Origin: Virgisporangium aurantiacum
GTDB lineage: Bacteria > Actinomycetota > Actinomycetes > Mycobacteriales > Micromonosporaceae
Reading direction: 5' to 3'
NCBI RefSeq assembly: GCF_016863635.1
Contig: NZ_BOPG01000080.1
Span: 1-64,000 of the forward strand
DNA: 64,000 bases
The notes beneath the pieces were generated by a model that worked only from the letters and a program-made list of their open reading frames with translations, was not told the origin of the DNA and made no database searches. This document shows, piece by piece, positions 35,629 to 44,091 of the stretch. The translations under genes and the position numbers were made by a program. Positions within the stretch are counted from its first letter, which is position 1. Each line of letters begins with the position of its first letter.

Positions 35629-36419
35629 GACTTCTTCTCCCTGGGTCGGAGGATGGACACGACGACGATCGCGGCGACCGCCACCAGTGCGAGGAGGAAC
35701 GCGGTCGCGTACGCGCCGCCCTTGTCGAAGTTGAGGTACTTCTCCTCGACCACGAGCGTCGCGGTGCGCGTCTCGCCGAGGACGTTGCCCGACACCACCT
35801 TCACCGCGCCGAACTCGCCGAGCGAGCGCGCCAGCGAGAGCACCACGCCGTAGATGACGCCCCACCGGATCGCCGGCAACGTGATGCGCCGGAACGTCTG
35901 CAGCGGACCGGCACCGAGGCTGCGCGCCGCCTGCTCCTGCTCGTCGCCGACCTCTTCGAGCACCGGCACCACTTCACGGATGACGAGCGGCAGCGCGACG
36001 AACGTGGTCGCCAGCACCATGCCCGGCGTGGCGTAGATGATCTGGAACCCGGCGTCCTCGAGGGCCGGGCCGAACCAGCCGGTGCGCCCGCCGTACACGA
36101 GCACCAGCGCCAGGCCCACCACGATCGGCGAGACCGACACCGGCACGTCGAGCATCGCGCTCAACAGCCGCTTGCCGGGAAAGTCGTACCGCACCAGGAG
36201 GATCGAGATGCCGACGCCGAACACGGTGTTGATGATCACCGAGATCACCGCCACCTCGATGGTCAGCCGCAAGGCGTGCGTGGTGTCGGGGTCGGTGAGA
36301 ATCGCCCGCAGGTCGGTGAGCCCGTCGCCGAAGGCGTTCTGTACCACCAGAAACAGCGGCCAGGCGATGAGCATCACGAGGTACCCGACGACGATGACGC
36401 GCGACACGTACCTAGCCAC
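35625..36419 (-). CDS. cysW: Sulfate ABC transporter permease CysW
   Basis: 264 residues. Six membrane helices and the EAA-loop motif seen as EQEQAARSLGAGPLQTFRRITLPAI. LARSLGEFGAVKVVSGN near residue 205 is the conserved CysW stretch. Starts inside the end of cysT (8-bp overlap, ATG 36419). Forms the channel with CysT. Confidence 0.95.
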   Translation of the reverse strand: MARYVSRVIVVGYLVMLIAWPLFLVVQNAFGDGLTDLRAILTDPDTTHALRLTIEVAVISVIINTVFGVGISILLVRYDFPGKRLLSAMLDVPVSVSPIVVGLALVLVYGGRTGWFGPALEDAGFQIIYATPGMVLATTFVALPLVIREVVPVLEEVGDEQEQAARSLGAGPLQTFRRITLPAIRWGVIYGVVLSLARSLGEFGAVKVVSGNVLGETRTATLVVEEKYLNFDKGGAYATAFLLALVAVAAIVVVSILRPREKKS

Positions 36420-37263
36420 GGCGCATCACCCGCCGTTGGATCACGTCGAGCAGCACGATCACCGTGAACGAGATGGCCAGCAGCACCACCGCCACGGCGG
36501 CCGCGCTGTCGAGGTTGTCGTTCTCGATGCTGCCGAGGATCCGCACCGACGTCACCTCGGTACGCATCGGCAGGTTGCCCGACAGCAGCACCAGCGACCC
36601 GTACTCGCTCACCGCGCGCGCGAACGACAGCGCCGCCCCGGCCGCGATGGCCGGGGTGAGCGACGGCAGGATGATGCGCCGGAACGTCGTGAACCGGCTC
36701 GCCCCCAGGGAAGCCGCCGCCTCCTCGACGTCGCGGTCGAGTTCGGCGAGCACCGGTTGCACGGTGCGCACCACGAACGGCAGCGTCACGAACAGGAACG
36801 CCAGGAACACGGCGATCCGGGTGTTGGCGATGTTGATCCCGAGCGGGCTGTCCGGCCCGTACAGCGACAGCAGCACCAGGCCGGCGACGATCGTCGGCAG
36901 CGCGAACGGGATGTCGATCAGCACCTCCAGCGCGCGCTGGCCGAAGAACCGGTCGCGCACCAGCACCCAGGCGATCAGCGTCCCCATCACGATGTCCACG
37001 ACGGTCACCAGAAACGCCGTGCCGACGGTGAGCCGGATCGCGGCGGCGGTCTGCTCCGACGTCACCGTGTCCCAGAAGTTGCTCCAACCGCCCTGCGACG
37101 CGGTCACCACGACCGCCGCCAGCGGGATGAGCACCAGCAGGCTGAACCAGATCATCGCGGCGCCGAGGGCGAGGCCCGGTCCGCGCGTCAGGCGTCGCCC
37201 ACCCCGGCGCGCCCGGCGGGTGACCGCCGGGCGCGCTGGAGGCTCGGTGAGAGCGACCGTCAC
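36412..37263 (-). CDS. cysT: Sulfate ABC transporter permease CysT
   Basis: 283 residues from GTG 37263, overlapping the binding-protein stop (GTGA). Six membrane helices; EAA loop in RDVEEAAASLGASRFTTFRRIILPSL; and SFARAVSEYGSLVLLSGN, typical of CysT/CysU. It is paired with CysW. Confidence 0.95.
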   Translation of the reverse strand: MTVALTEPPARPAVTRRARRGGRRLTRGPGLALGAAMIWFSLLVLIPLAAVVVTASQGGWSNFWDTVTSEQTAAAIRLTVGTAFLVTVVDIVMGTLIAWVLVRDRFFGQRALEVLIDIPFALPTIVAGLVLLSLYGPDSPLGINIANTRIAVFLAFLFVTLPFVVRTVQPVLAELDRDVEEAAASLGASRFTTFRRIILPSLTPAIAAGAALSFARAVSEYGSLVLLSGNLPMRTEVTSVRILGSIENDNLDSAAAVAVVLLAISFTVIVLLDVIQRRVMRRG

Positions 37264-38282
37264 TGCGACTTCCCGGACGCGGCGATGATCTTGTTGATGA
37301 TGCCGTTCTTCTCGTCGAAGAACTTCTTCGACAAGGCCGACCAGCTCTCGAAGTCCTTCTGCACGGTGAGGAGTTTCTCCGGCGTCGGGAACGGGTTGTT
37401 CGGGTCCTTGGCGCCCTTGACGCCCTTGGTGTCGACACCGGAGATGATCGGGCGGAAGCCCTTCAACGCGAACTGGCGCTGGCCCTTGTCGCTGAGCACG
37501 AAGTCGAGGAACGACTGCGCCTTCGCGTGCGCGTTCTTGGTGATCGCGCCCGGGTTCTCGATGAGGATGGTGGTCTTCGGCACCACCCATTCGAGTTCCT
37601 CGCCGTTCTGGGTGGCGAGGATCGCCTCGTTCTCGTAGGCGAGCAGCACGTCGCCGGTGCCGCCGATGAAGCTCGTCGTGGCGTCACGGCCGCTGCCCGG
37701 CAGCGAGACCACGTTGGCGAACAGCTTGGTGACGTACTCGGTGGCCTGCGCGTCGGTGCCGCCGTTGGCGGAGATGTGACCCCACGCGGCGAGCGCGTTC
37801 CAGCGGGCGGCGCCCGAGGAGGCCGGGTTCGGCGTCACGATCTTCACGCCGGGCTTGATCAGGTCGTCCCAGTCCTTGATGTTCTTGGGATTTCCCTTGC
37901 GGACGGCCAGAACCACGATCGACGACGACACGATGCCCTTGTTCGGGCCGTCGTCCCAGGCACCGTCGACCAGCCCGGCGTCCACCAGACGGGTGACGTC
38001 GCTGCTCACCGAGAAGTGCACGTAGTCGGCCTTCAGCCCAGCGACGACCGCGCGGCTCTGGTCGCCCGAGGCGCCGTACGACGTCTTGAACTTGACGCCC
38101 TTGCCGTCGGAGGTCTTGGTCCACTCGGCCTGGATCGCCTTGTTGGCCGCCTCCGGCACCGCGAAGCCGACGATGTTCAGCGTGCCGGCGTCACCCGAAC
38201 CGCTGTCGCCACCACCCCCACAGGCCGACAGGGCCAGTGCGGCGGTGACTGCGAGAGCGATGGTTGCCCTGGCCCGTCCCAT
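37260..38282 (-). CDS. sbp: Sulfate-binding lipoprotein
   Basis: 340 residues. N-terminal lipobox LSACG gives a lipoprotein anchored outside the membrane. The rest matches periplasmic sulfate-binding proteins: SYGASGDQSRAVVAGLKADYVHFS, NPASSGAARWNALAAWGH, and DVLLAYENEAI. Names sbp/cysP/subI are used for this family. First gene of the operon; a motif shared with the Rrf2 gene overlaps its promoter region. Confidence 0.95.
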   Translation of the reverse strand: MGRARATIALAVTAALALSACGGGGDSGSGDAGTLNIVGFAVPEAANKAIQAEWTKTSDGKGVKFKTSYGASGDQSRAVVAGLKADYVHFSVSSDVTRLVDAGLVDGAWDDGPNKGIVSSSIVVLAVRKGNPKNIKDWDDLIKPGVKIVTPNPASSGAARWNALAAWGHISANGGTDAQATEYVTKLFANVVSLPGSGRDATTSFIGGTGDVLLAYENEAILATQNGEELEWVVPKTTILIENPGAITKNAHAKAQSFLDFVLSDKGQRQFALKGFRPIISGVDTKGVKGAKDPNNPFPTPEKLLTVQKDFESWSALSKKFFDEKNGIINKIIAASGKSQ

Positions 38283-38296
38283 TCTTTCCCTCTATC

Positions 38297-38334
38297 CCTA
38301 TAGAAGAACTTATTCCTATGGAACCAGTAGAATA
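38297..38334. promoter_or_regulatory. Putative Rrf2-type operator of the sulfate operon
   Basis: Two related elements: CCTATAGAAG at 38297-38306 and CCTATGGAACCAGTAGAATA at 38315-38334. The second agrees at 15 of its first 17 positions with 38802-38821 upstream of the Rrf2 gene. The region is AT-rich against a GC-rich background and lies 15-52 bp upstream of the sbp start. Confidence 0.6.
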
Positions 38335-38384
38335 TATGTGCAGCGTAGGTATGGTGACGACCGTCGGTCAATGGGACGTTCGTC

Positions 38385-38780
38385 CTACTCCGATGGTGGT
38401 GCGACGAGGTGCGCGAGCATCACACTGTCGACGACGTCGGTGATCGCGGTGTCGAGCGAGCGCCACATCTCGCGCAGCCCGCGCGTCACCGCCGGATGGT
38501 CGGTGCGCCCGCCCACGGTGGTGAGCGCACCGTCGGCGACGCGCAGGATGTCGCCGACGCTGATCCTCTCCGGCGGCCGGGCCAGGCCGTAGCCGCCGTT
38601 GCTGCCGCGGAGGCTGCTGACCAGCCCGCCACGGCGCAGATCGACCAGGATCGTGGTGAGAAACTTGACCGGAATCTGTTGCGCCGTCGCGATCTCCGCG
38701 GCCTTCACCAGCCGCGGATGCGCGTCGGCGATGACGAGCATGGCCCGCACCGCGTAGTCGGTCCGGGCGGAGATGTGCAC
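38385..38780 (-). CDS. Rrf2-family regulator, probably of sulfate uptake
   Basis: 131 residues from GTG 38780. The Rrf2 winged helix is clear: ISARTDYAVRAMLVIADAH, AAEIATAQQIPVKFLTTILVDLRRGGLV and GSNGGYGLARPPERISVGDILR. No Cys at all, so it cannot bind an Fe-S cluster as IscR does and is nearer to CymR-type regulators. CymR acts with CysK in cysteine control in Firmicutes. It is upstream of the sulfate operon on the same strand with about 100 bp between, and both starts have the same motif. Likely represses sulfate uptake and itself. Confidence 0.88.
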   Translation of the reverse strand: MHISARTDYAVRAMLVIADAHPRLVKAAEIATAQQIPVKFLTTILVDLRRGGLVSSLRGSNGGYGLARPPERISVGDILRVADGALTTVGGRTDHPAVTRGLREMWRSLDTAITDVVDSVMLAHLVAPPSE

Positions 38781-38801
38781 GGCGCTGTGCCCCCGATCTT
38801 T

Positions 38802-38821
38802 CCTATAGAAACAGTAGAGAT
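38802..38821. promoter_or_regulatory. Putative Rrf2-type operator of the regulator's own gene
   Basis: CCTATAGAAACAGTAGAGAT lies 22 bp upstream of GTG 38780. It matches the copy in front of sbp. The reverse strand gives a TATAGG-like segment, so it may overlap a -10. Confidence 0.6.
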
Positions 38822-38970
38822 AGTAGATTTGCGCGCCGCGCGCCGTCAACCGCCCCCGGGTGTGAGGTGAATCCGGACGCGCGGCGTCCGCGGCCGGTGA
38901 TATATGACGCGCGCGGTGCGCCAGCCGCTCGGAAATCCGTGCCGCACGGGCCTCGGCGGCCGTCAGCCGC

Positions 38971-39912
38971 TTACCGGCAGCCGGTCGCCAGCAACGGTTC
39001 CACGTCGTCCGGGCCGACCACCGCTGTTCCGCCGCCGGTGCGAACGTCATAGGCGGTCGGCGGGCCCGACGCGGTCCACCGTGCGCCCACCACGATCGCG
39101 CCGGTGCCGTCGGCGAGCCGGACCCGGGTCCCCGGCGCCAGACCCGCGTCCGCTCCCGCTTCGGTTCCGGCTTCGGTTCCGGCGAGCACCGCGTCGAGGA
39201 TCTGGCGCGCGCCGTCGACCGAGTGCCGGAGCACGACGGTGCGGAACTCCCGGTCGAGCGTCCGGGCGGCGTCGCGCATTCTCCGGTCGGCGCCGGCGAT
39301 CGCCGTGCCGAGCGCGGCCTCGACCCGGGTCCAGAGCCGCCAGTGCCCGCCGCCGTGCCCGCAGCGGCCGCCGTCGCCTCTGTCGCTGCGTTCGCCGCGC
39401 CCGGCGCCACGGTCGCCGCGGTCGCCGTCGAGGAGGAGGCGGGCGGCCCGGTCGGGTGCCGCGCAGGCGATGTCGACCGCGGTCTCCTCGCCGAGTTCGG
39501 CCACCCACGCGAGCTCGGCCGGGCTGGGCAGCATGGCCGGGGACTCGACCGCGATCACCGCGTACAACACGCCGAGCACCGCGGCGCGGTCGGCGCCGTC
39601 GAACAGGGCGGTGCCGCCCAGCGCCGGGTCGCGCAGCGGCGGGAACCGCTCGGTGAGGTGGGCCGCGCGGCCCAGCGGAAGGTCGGCCGCCTGTCGGGAA
39701 TCCGTTACGCGGACAGCGAACCGGCGCTGTTCGCGCACGGCGAACAGCCACGCGCGGTGGTCGTCCGAAAGTTCTTCGGGACGCCGGGCCGCCGGCGCCC
39801 TGAGCAGGCGCGCTGCCACCGAATACGGCACACCCAGCCGGGCGGCGTGGGCCCGGATCTCCCGCCGGCGGGCCCGGTCGGGTACCGGTGAACGGTGCTT
39901 GTCACGGGTCAT
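38971..39912 (-). CDS. Conserved hypothetical protein, possibly actinomycete-specific
   Basis: 313 residues from ATG 39912 with a consensus AGGAGG. Unrecognised. Basic N-terminus, then ARRREIRAHAARLGVPYSVAARLL, which resembles a short DNA-binding-like helix pair. A Gly/Asp/Arg-rich low-complexity stretch sits near residue 165-185 (GDRGDRGAGRGERS), and the C-terminal 60 residues contain GTRVRLADGTGAIVVGARWT, a small beta-barrel-like segment. No signal peptide. No operon partner is evident; the Rrf2 gene is 190 bp downstream on the same strand. Confidence 0.6.
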   Translation of the reverse strand: MTRDKHRSPVPDRARRREIRAHAARLGVPYSVAARLLRAPAARRPEELSDDHRAWLFAVREQRRFAVRVTDSRQAADLPLGRAAHLTERFPPLRDPALGGTALFDGADRAAVLGVLYAVIAVESPAMLPSPAELAWVAELGEETAVDIACAAPDRAARLLLDGDRGDRGAGRGERSDRGDGGRCGHGGGHWRLWTRVEAALGTAIAGADRRMRDAARTLDREFRTVVLRHSVDGARQILDAVLAGTEAGTEAGADAGLAPGTRVRLADGTGAIVVGARWTASGPPTAYDVRTGGGTAVVGPDDVEPLLATGCR

Positions 39913-40136
39913 GGCGGCCTCCTTCGGCACATCGTAAGGCCGCCGCGGGGGTACTCTCGTCACAGCCGCCGCGCCGGCACGAGCGTAGCGAGGTCCCCCA
40001 CGCGGGCCTGGCCACACGCCAAGAGGCTCCGACTCAGCGCACACACCACAGTCCGTTTCCGCGCGCCTGCCTTCCGTCGGCAGCGCGTCCTTCGGGTGGG
40101 GTGCGTGGGGCCTCGCCGCATGAGGACGTGAGTGCA

Positions 40137-42557
40137 GTGTTCGAACGGTTCACCGACCGGGCGCGTCGGGTGGTCGTCCTGGCTCAGGAAGAGGCCCGGC
40201 TGCTCAACCACAACTACATCGGCACCGAGCACATCCTGCTCGGTCTCGTGCACGAGGGCGAGGGAGTCGCGGCGAAGGCGCTGGAGAGCATCGGCGTCTC
40301 GCTCGACGGCGTGCGCCGGCAGGTCGAGGAGATCATCGGTCACGGGCAGCAGGATCCGGGCGGCCACATTCCCTTTACGCCACGGGCGAAACGGGTGCTG
40401 GAGCTGTCGCTGCGGGAGGCGCTGCAACTCGGTCACAACTACATCGGTACGGAGCACATCCTGCTCGGGCTGATCCGGGAGGGCGAGGGCGTCGCGGCGC
40501 AGGTGCTCGTGAAGCTCGGCGCCGACCTCAGACGGGTGCGCGAGAAGGTGACGCAACTGTTGTCGGGCGCGGAATCGGCCGTGGCCGGTGCGGCGGTTGC
40601 CGATCCGCCGGCGCACACCGCGTCACCGACCCTGGACCAGTACGGCCGCAACCTCACGCGGGCCGCGATGAGCGGCGAGCTCGACCCGATGATCGGCCGC
40701 GAGGCCGAGGTGCAGCGCATGGTGGTGGTGCTGTCGTGCCGGCGGAAGAACAACCCGATCCTCGTCGGCGAGCCGGGCGTCGGTAAGACGGCGCTCGTCG
40801 AGGGGCTGTGCCACCGCATCGTGGGCGGCGACGTGCCGCGGTCGTTGCAGGGCAAGCAGGTCTACACGGTCGACCTCGGCGGGATGGTGGCCGGTTCCCG
40901 CTACCGCGGCGACTTCGAGGAGCGGCTCAAGAAGGTCATCAAGGAGTGCCGCACGCGCGGCGACGTTATCCTGTTCATCGACGAGATTCACACCATCATC
41001 GGCGCGGGCGCGGCCGAGGGCGCGATCGACGCGGCGTCGATCCTCAAGCCGATGCTGGCGCGCGGCGAACTGCAGACGATCGGCGCGACGACGCTCGACG
41101 AGTACCGCAAGCACTTCGAGAAGGACGCCGCGCTCGCGCGCCGGTTCCAGCCCGTCACCGTCGACGAGCCCACCCACGCGCAGACGATCGAGATGCTGAA
41201 GGGCCTGCGCGACGGCTTCGAGTCGTACCACAACGTCACCATCACCGACGCCGCGATCGTCGCCGCGGTGACCCTGTCCGACCGCTACGTCTCCGACCGG
41301 TTCCTGCCCGACAAGGCGATCGACCTCGTCGACGAGGCGGGTGCCCGCATGCGCGTGCGCCGGCTCGCGTCGCCGCCCGACATCCGCGAGTTCGACGAGC
41401 GCATCACCCGCGTCCGTCGCGACAAGGAGGGCGCCATCGACGCGCAGGACTTCGAGCGGGCGGCGCGGTTGCGCGACAAGGAGAAGCGGTTGCAGGGCGA
41501 GCGCGACCGCAAGCTCGACGGCCTCGACGTGGTGTCCGAAGTGGACGACGAGCAGATCGCCGAGGTGCTGGCGAACTGGACCGGCGTCCCCGTGTACCGG
41601 TTGACCGAGGAGGAGACCACGCGGCTGCTGCGCATGGAGGAGGAACTGCACAGGCGCATCGTCGGCCAGAACGCCGCGGTTTCCGCCGTCTCCAAGGCGA
41701 TCCGCCGTACCCGGGCCGGTCTGAAGGACCCGAAGCGGCCGTCGGGGTCGTTCATCTTCGCGGGTTCGTCGGGCGTCGGCAAGAGCGAGACGGCCAAGGC
41801 GCTCGCCGAGTTCCTGTTCGGTACGGAGGACGCGCTGATCCAGTTGGACATGTCGGAGTTCCACGACCGGTACACGGTGTCGCGTCTGGTTGGCGCGCCG
41901 CCCGGATACGTGGGTTACGACGAGGGTGGTCAGCTGACGGAGAAGGTGCGCCGGCGTCCGTTCTCGGTGGTGTTGTTCGACGAGATCGAGAAGGCCCACC
42001 CGGACGTCTTCAACACGTTGCTGCAGATTCTGGAGGACGGTCGGCTCACCGACGGTCAGGGCCGGATCGTCGACTTCAAGAACACGGTCGTCATCCTCAC
42101 CACCAACCTCGGCACCCGCGACCTCGCCAAGCCCGCGATCGGCTTCGGCGGCGACTCCGGCTCCGACCGCATGCGCGAGAAGGTCGACGACGCGCTGAAG
42201 CAGCACTTCCGTCCCGAGTTCCTGAACCGCATCGACGACACGATCGTCTTCGACCGCCTCGACGAGGCCGAGATCCTGTCGATCGTCGACCTGATGATCG
42301 TCCGGATCGAGGGCCAACTGAAGAACAAGGACATGACCCTGGAGCTGACGCCCGCGGCCAAGCGCTTCCTGGCGACGAAGGGCTACGACCCCGTGCTGGG
42401 CGCCCGCCCGCTGCGCCGCACCATCCAACGCGAAATCGAGGACGCGCTCTCGGAGAAGATCCTGTTCAACGAACTCCGCCCCGGCCAGACCGTCACCGTC
42501 GACCACGAGGCCGACGGCCTGGTCTTCCGCCCCACCCCGGTCCCCGCCCCCGCCTGA
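40137..42557 (+). CDS. clpC: ClpC-type Clp ATPase (Hsp100)
   Basis: 806 residues from GTG 40137, giving the canonical FERFTDRARRVVVLAQEEA start (a GTG at 40128 would add three residues). Two Clp_N repeats (NHNYIGTEHILLGL and GHNYIGTEHILLGL) lead, then NBD1 with Walker A GEPGVGKT and Walker B ILFIDEIHT, a UVR/M-domain segment DAQDFERAARLRDKEKRL, and NBD2 with GSSGVGKSE (most ClpC have GPSGVGKTE) and VVLFDEIEKAHPDV. The C-terminal RIDDTIVFDRL and PVLGARPLRRTIQREIEDALSE are D2 small-domain signatures. It unfolds proteins for ClpP. Actinomycetes usually carry a main clpC, so this may be a second copy. The 224-bp upstream region has no promoter I can name. Confidence 0.93.
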   Translation: MFERFTDRARRVVVLAQEEARLLNHNYIGTEHILLGLVHEGEGVAAKALESIGVSLDGVRRQVEEIIGHGQQDPGGHIPFTPRAKRVLELSLREALQLGHNYIGTEHILLGLIREGEGVAAQVLVKLGADLRRVREKVTQLLSGAESAVAGAAVADPPAHTASPTLDQYGRNLTRAAMSGELDPMIGREAEVQRMVVVLSCRRKNNPILVGEPGVGKTALVEGLCHRIVGGDVPRSLQGKQVYTVDLGGMVAGSRYRGDFEERLKKVIKECRTRGDVILFIDEIHTIIGAGAAEGAIDAASILKPMLARGELQTIGATTLDEYRKHFEKDAALARRFQPVTVDEPTHAQTIEMLKGLRDGFESYHNVTITDAAIVAAVTLSDRYVSDRFLPDKAIDLVDEAGARMRVRRLASPPDIREFDERITRVRRDKEGAIDAQDFERAARLRDKEKRLQGERDRKLDGLDVVSEVDDEQIAEVLANWTGVPVYRLTEEETTRLLRMEEELHRRIVGQNAAVSAVSKAIRRTRAGLKDPKRPSGSFIFAGSSGVGKSETAKALAEFLFGTEDALIQLDMSEFHDRYTVSRLVGAPPGYVGYDEGGQLTEKVRRRPFSVVLFDEIEKAHPDVFNTLLQILEDGRLTDGQGRIVDFKNTVVILTTNLGTRDLAKPAIGFGGDSGSDRMREKVDDALKQHFRPEFLNRIDDTIVFDRLDEAEILSIVDLMIVRIEGQLKNKDMTLELTPAAKRFLATKGYDPVLGARPLRRTIQREIEDALSEKILFNELRPGQTVTVDHEADGLVFRPTPVPAPA

Positions 42558-42561
42558 GCTG

Positions 42562-42631
42562 ATCTTGCAGTTGTGGTGCCGGGTTCGGGGCCGTTTGGGC
42601 GGCTTTGACAGGCACCACAACTGCAAGATCG
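42562..42631. repeat. Long perfect intergenic palindrome (20-bp arms)
   Basis: Arms GATCTTGCAGTTGTGGTGCC (42562-42581) and the exact inverse (42612-42631) flank a 30-nt loop. It starts 4 bp after the clpC stop. Shares the GATCTTG arm start with the palindrome at 11245-11298. A role as a terminator is possible, but the long, mixed-base arms fit a mobile palindromic element. Confidence 0.75.
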
Positions 42632-42702
42632 GCGCCGGGTTGCGGGCCTCGCGCGGGCGGTGCATAGGGTGGCGGGGAGTGCGGGGGAGGTGGGGTTTGT
42701 CG

Positions 42703-43950
42703 ATGCGGAAGGGTGCGAACCTGGCGGTGCCGGCTGCCACGGTGCGGGTGGTCATGGGCTGGCAGGGCGGCGCCGGCGTGCCCGACGCGGACTGTTCCGC
42801 GCTGCTGCTGGCCGGTGGCAAGGTCCGCGGCGACCACGACTTCGTCTTCTACAACCAGCCGGACCACCCGAGCGGCGCCGTGCGGCACGAGGGCAAGCAG
42901 CAGGCGAACGGCGGCGTCACCGACACGGTGTCGGTCACCCTGTCGTCGGTGGAACCCGCGGTCGAGCGGGTGGTGCTGGTGGCGTCGAGCGACGGCGGCC
43001 CGTTCGGCCGGGTGCCGGGCCTGCACATCCGGGTGCTCGACGGCGGCTCGGGTACGGAGATCGCCCGGTTCGACAGCACCGACGCCACCACCGAGACGGC
43101 GTTCGTGCTCGGCGAGCTCTACCGTCGCGACGGAGGGTGGAAGTTCCGCGCCGTCGGCCAGGGCTTCGACAACGGCCTGCGGGGCCTGGCCACCAACTTC
43201 GGCGTCTCCATCGACGACGACCCACCACCCCCGCCACGCGCACCGGCGCCGTCGCCCGCGCCGTCGCCCGCGCCGTCGCCCGCGCAATCCCCGCCCGCCG
43301 CGCCACCCGCGCGGGGCGGGGGATTCGTTCCCGGCCCGGGGCAGCCGCCGGCCGTGTTCGACACCTCGGGCCTGGAGGAGGTCGCCCCGCACACGTGGCG
43401 GGACGGGAACGGCGACGTGATGCAGGTCGTCCCCATTGATCTTGTGCCGGATCTGCCGGCGCCGCTCCACGACCTTGCCGGGCTTCGCCGCGGGCTCGCT
43501 CTCACCTACGCGCGCGGAGGTGGAGCGCTGGTCGAGTGTGATCCGATCGAGCTCGACGGGGTGCCGGCCGTGCGGCAGATCATCAAGATCAAGTTTCCGA
43601 ACCAGCCGACCGGGCTGGTGTTCACCGGCGTGCTGCTCGCGCCGAAGGCGACCGGCGCCGTCATCCTGAAGGCGCAGTGTCCGGAGTACGGCACCACCGG
43701 CATGCGCGAAGCGATGACGATGGCCCGGGTGGGGCCGCAGGCGTTCTTCGTTCCCAGCCCGTTCGCACCCGACGTCGACCTGCAGGGGATGGGCGGCCTC
43801 CCGAGCAACGTGGCCGACCGGCCCGAGTATGACGCGCAGTTCCCGCAGCATCCGTTGACGCGCCTGCGCCTCCTGCTCGCCCGCATGCAGGCGACCGCCC
43901 GGGTCGGCGACCCCTTCCGGAATCTGCCCCCGTTCCCCGGACCGCAATAG
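42703..43950 (+). CDS. TerD-domain protein with Pro-rich linker and unknown C-terminal domain
   Basis: 415 residues. The N-terminal TerD domain (1 to about 165) reads RKGANLAV, VVMGWQGGAGVPDADCSALLL, FVFYNQPDHPSGAVRHEG, DTVSVTLSSVEPAVERVVLVAS and ARFDSTDATTETAFVLGELYRRDGGWKFRAVGQGF; the Asp residues and FYNQ stretch are the Ca2+-binding signature. A Pro/Ala/Ser linker (about 168-205) follows, then about 205 residues I cannot name. TerD proteins bind calcium and act in tellurite, phage and stress responses. Terms for activity are inferred. Downstream lie a chemoreceptor and Ter-like nucleoside genes. Confidence 0.85.
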   Translation: MRKGANLAVPAATVRVVMGWQGGAGVPDADCSALLLAGGKVRGDHDFVFYNQPDHPSGAVRHEGKQQANGGVTDTVSVTLSSVEPAVERVVLVASSDGGPFGRVPGLHIRVLDGGSGTEIARFDSTDATTETAFVLGELYRRDGGWKFRAVGQGFDNGLRGLATNFGVSIDDDPPPPPRAPAPSPAPSPAPSPAQSPPAAPPARGGGFVPGPGQPPAVFDTSGLEEVAPHTWRDGNGDVMQVVPIDLVPDLPAPLHDLAGLRRGLALTYARGGGALVECDPIELDGVPAVRQIIKIKFPNQPTGLVFTGVLLAPKATGAVILKAQCPEYGTTGMREAMTMARVGPQAFFVPSPFAPDVDLQGMGGLPSNVADRPEYDAQFPQHPLTRLRLLLARMQATARVGDPFRNLPPFPGPQ

Positions 43951-44091
43951 CCCCCACCGCGATGTGACGCTCCGAATTCGTAGAACTGCAACCAGTGACC
44001 TTGCTCACGTCCGGCTTGTCCGAAAGCGGGATCCCGCGTGGCCGATGGGCCACTAAGGGTCTGACTGCAACGACCGGATGGAGATGGGCTG

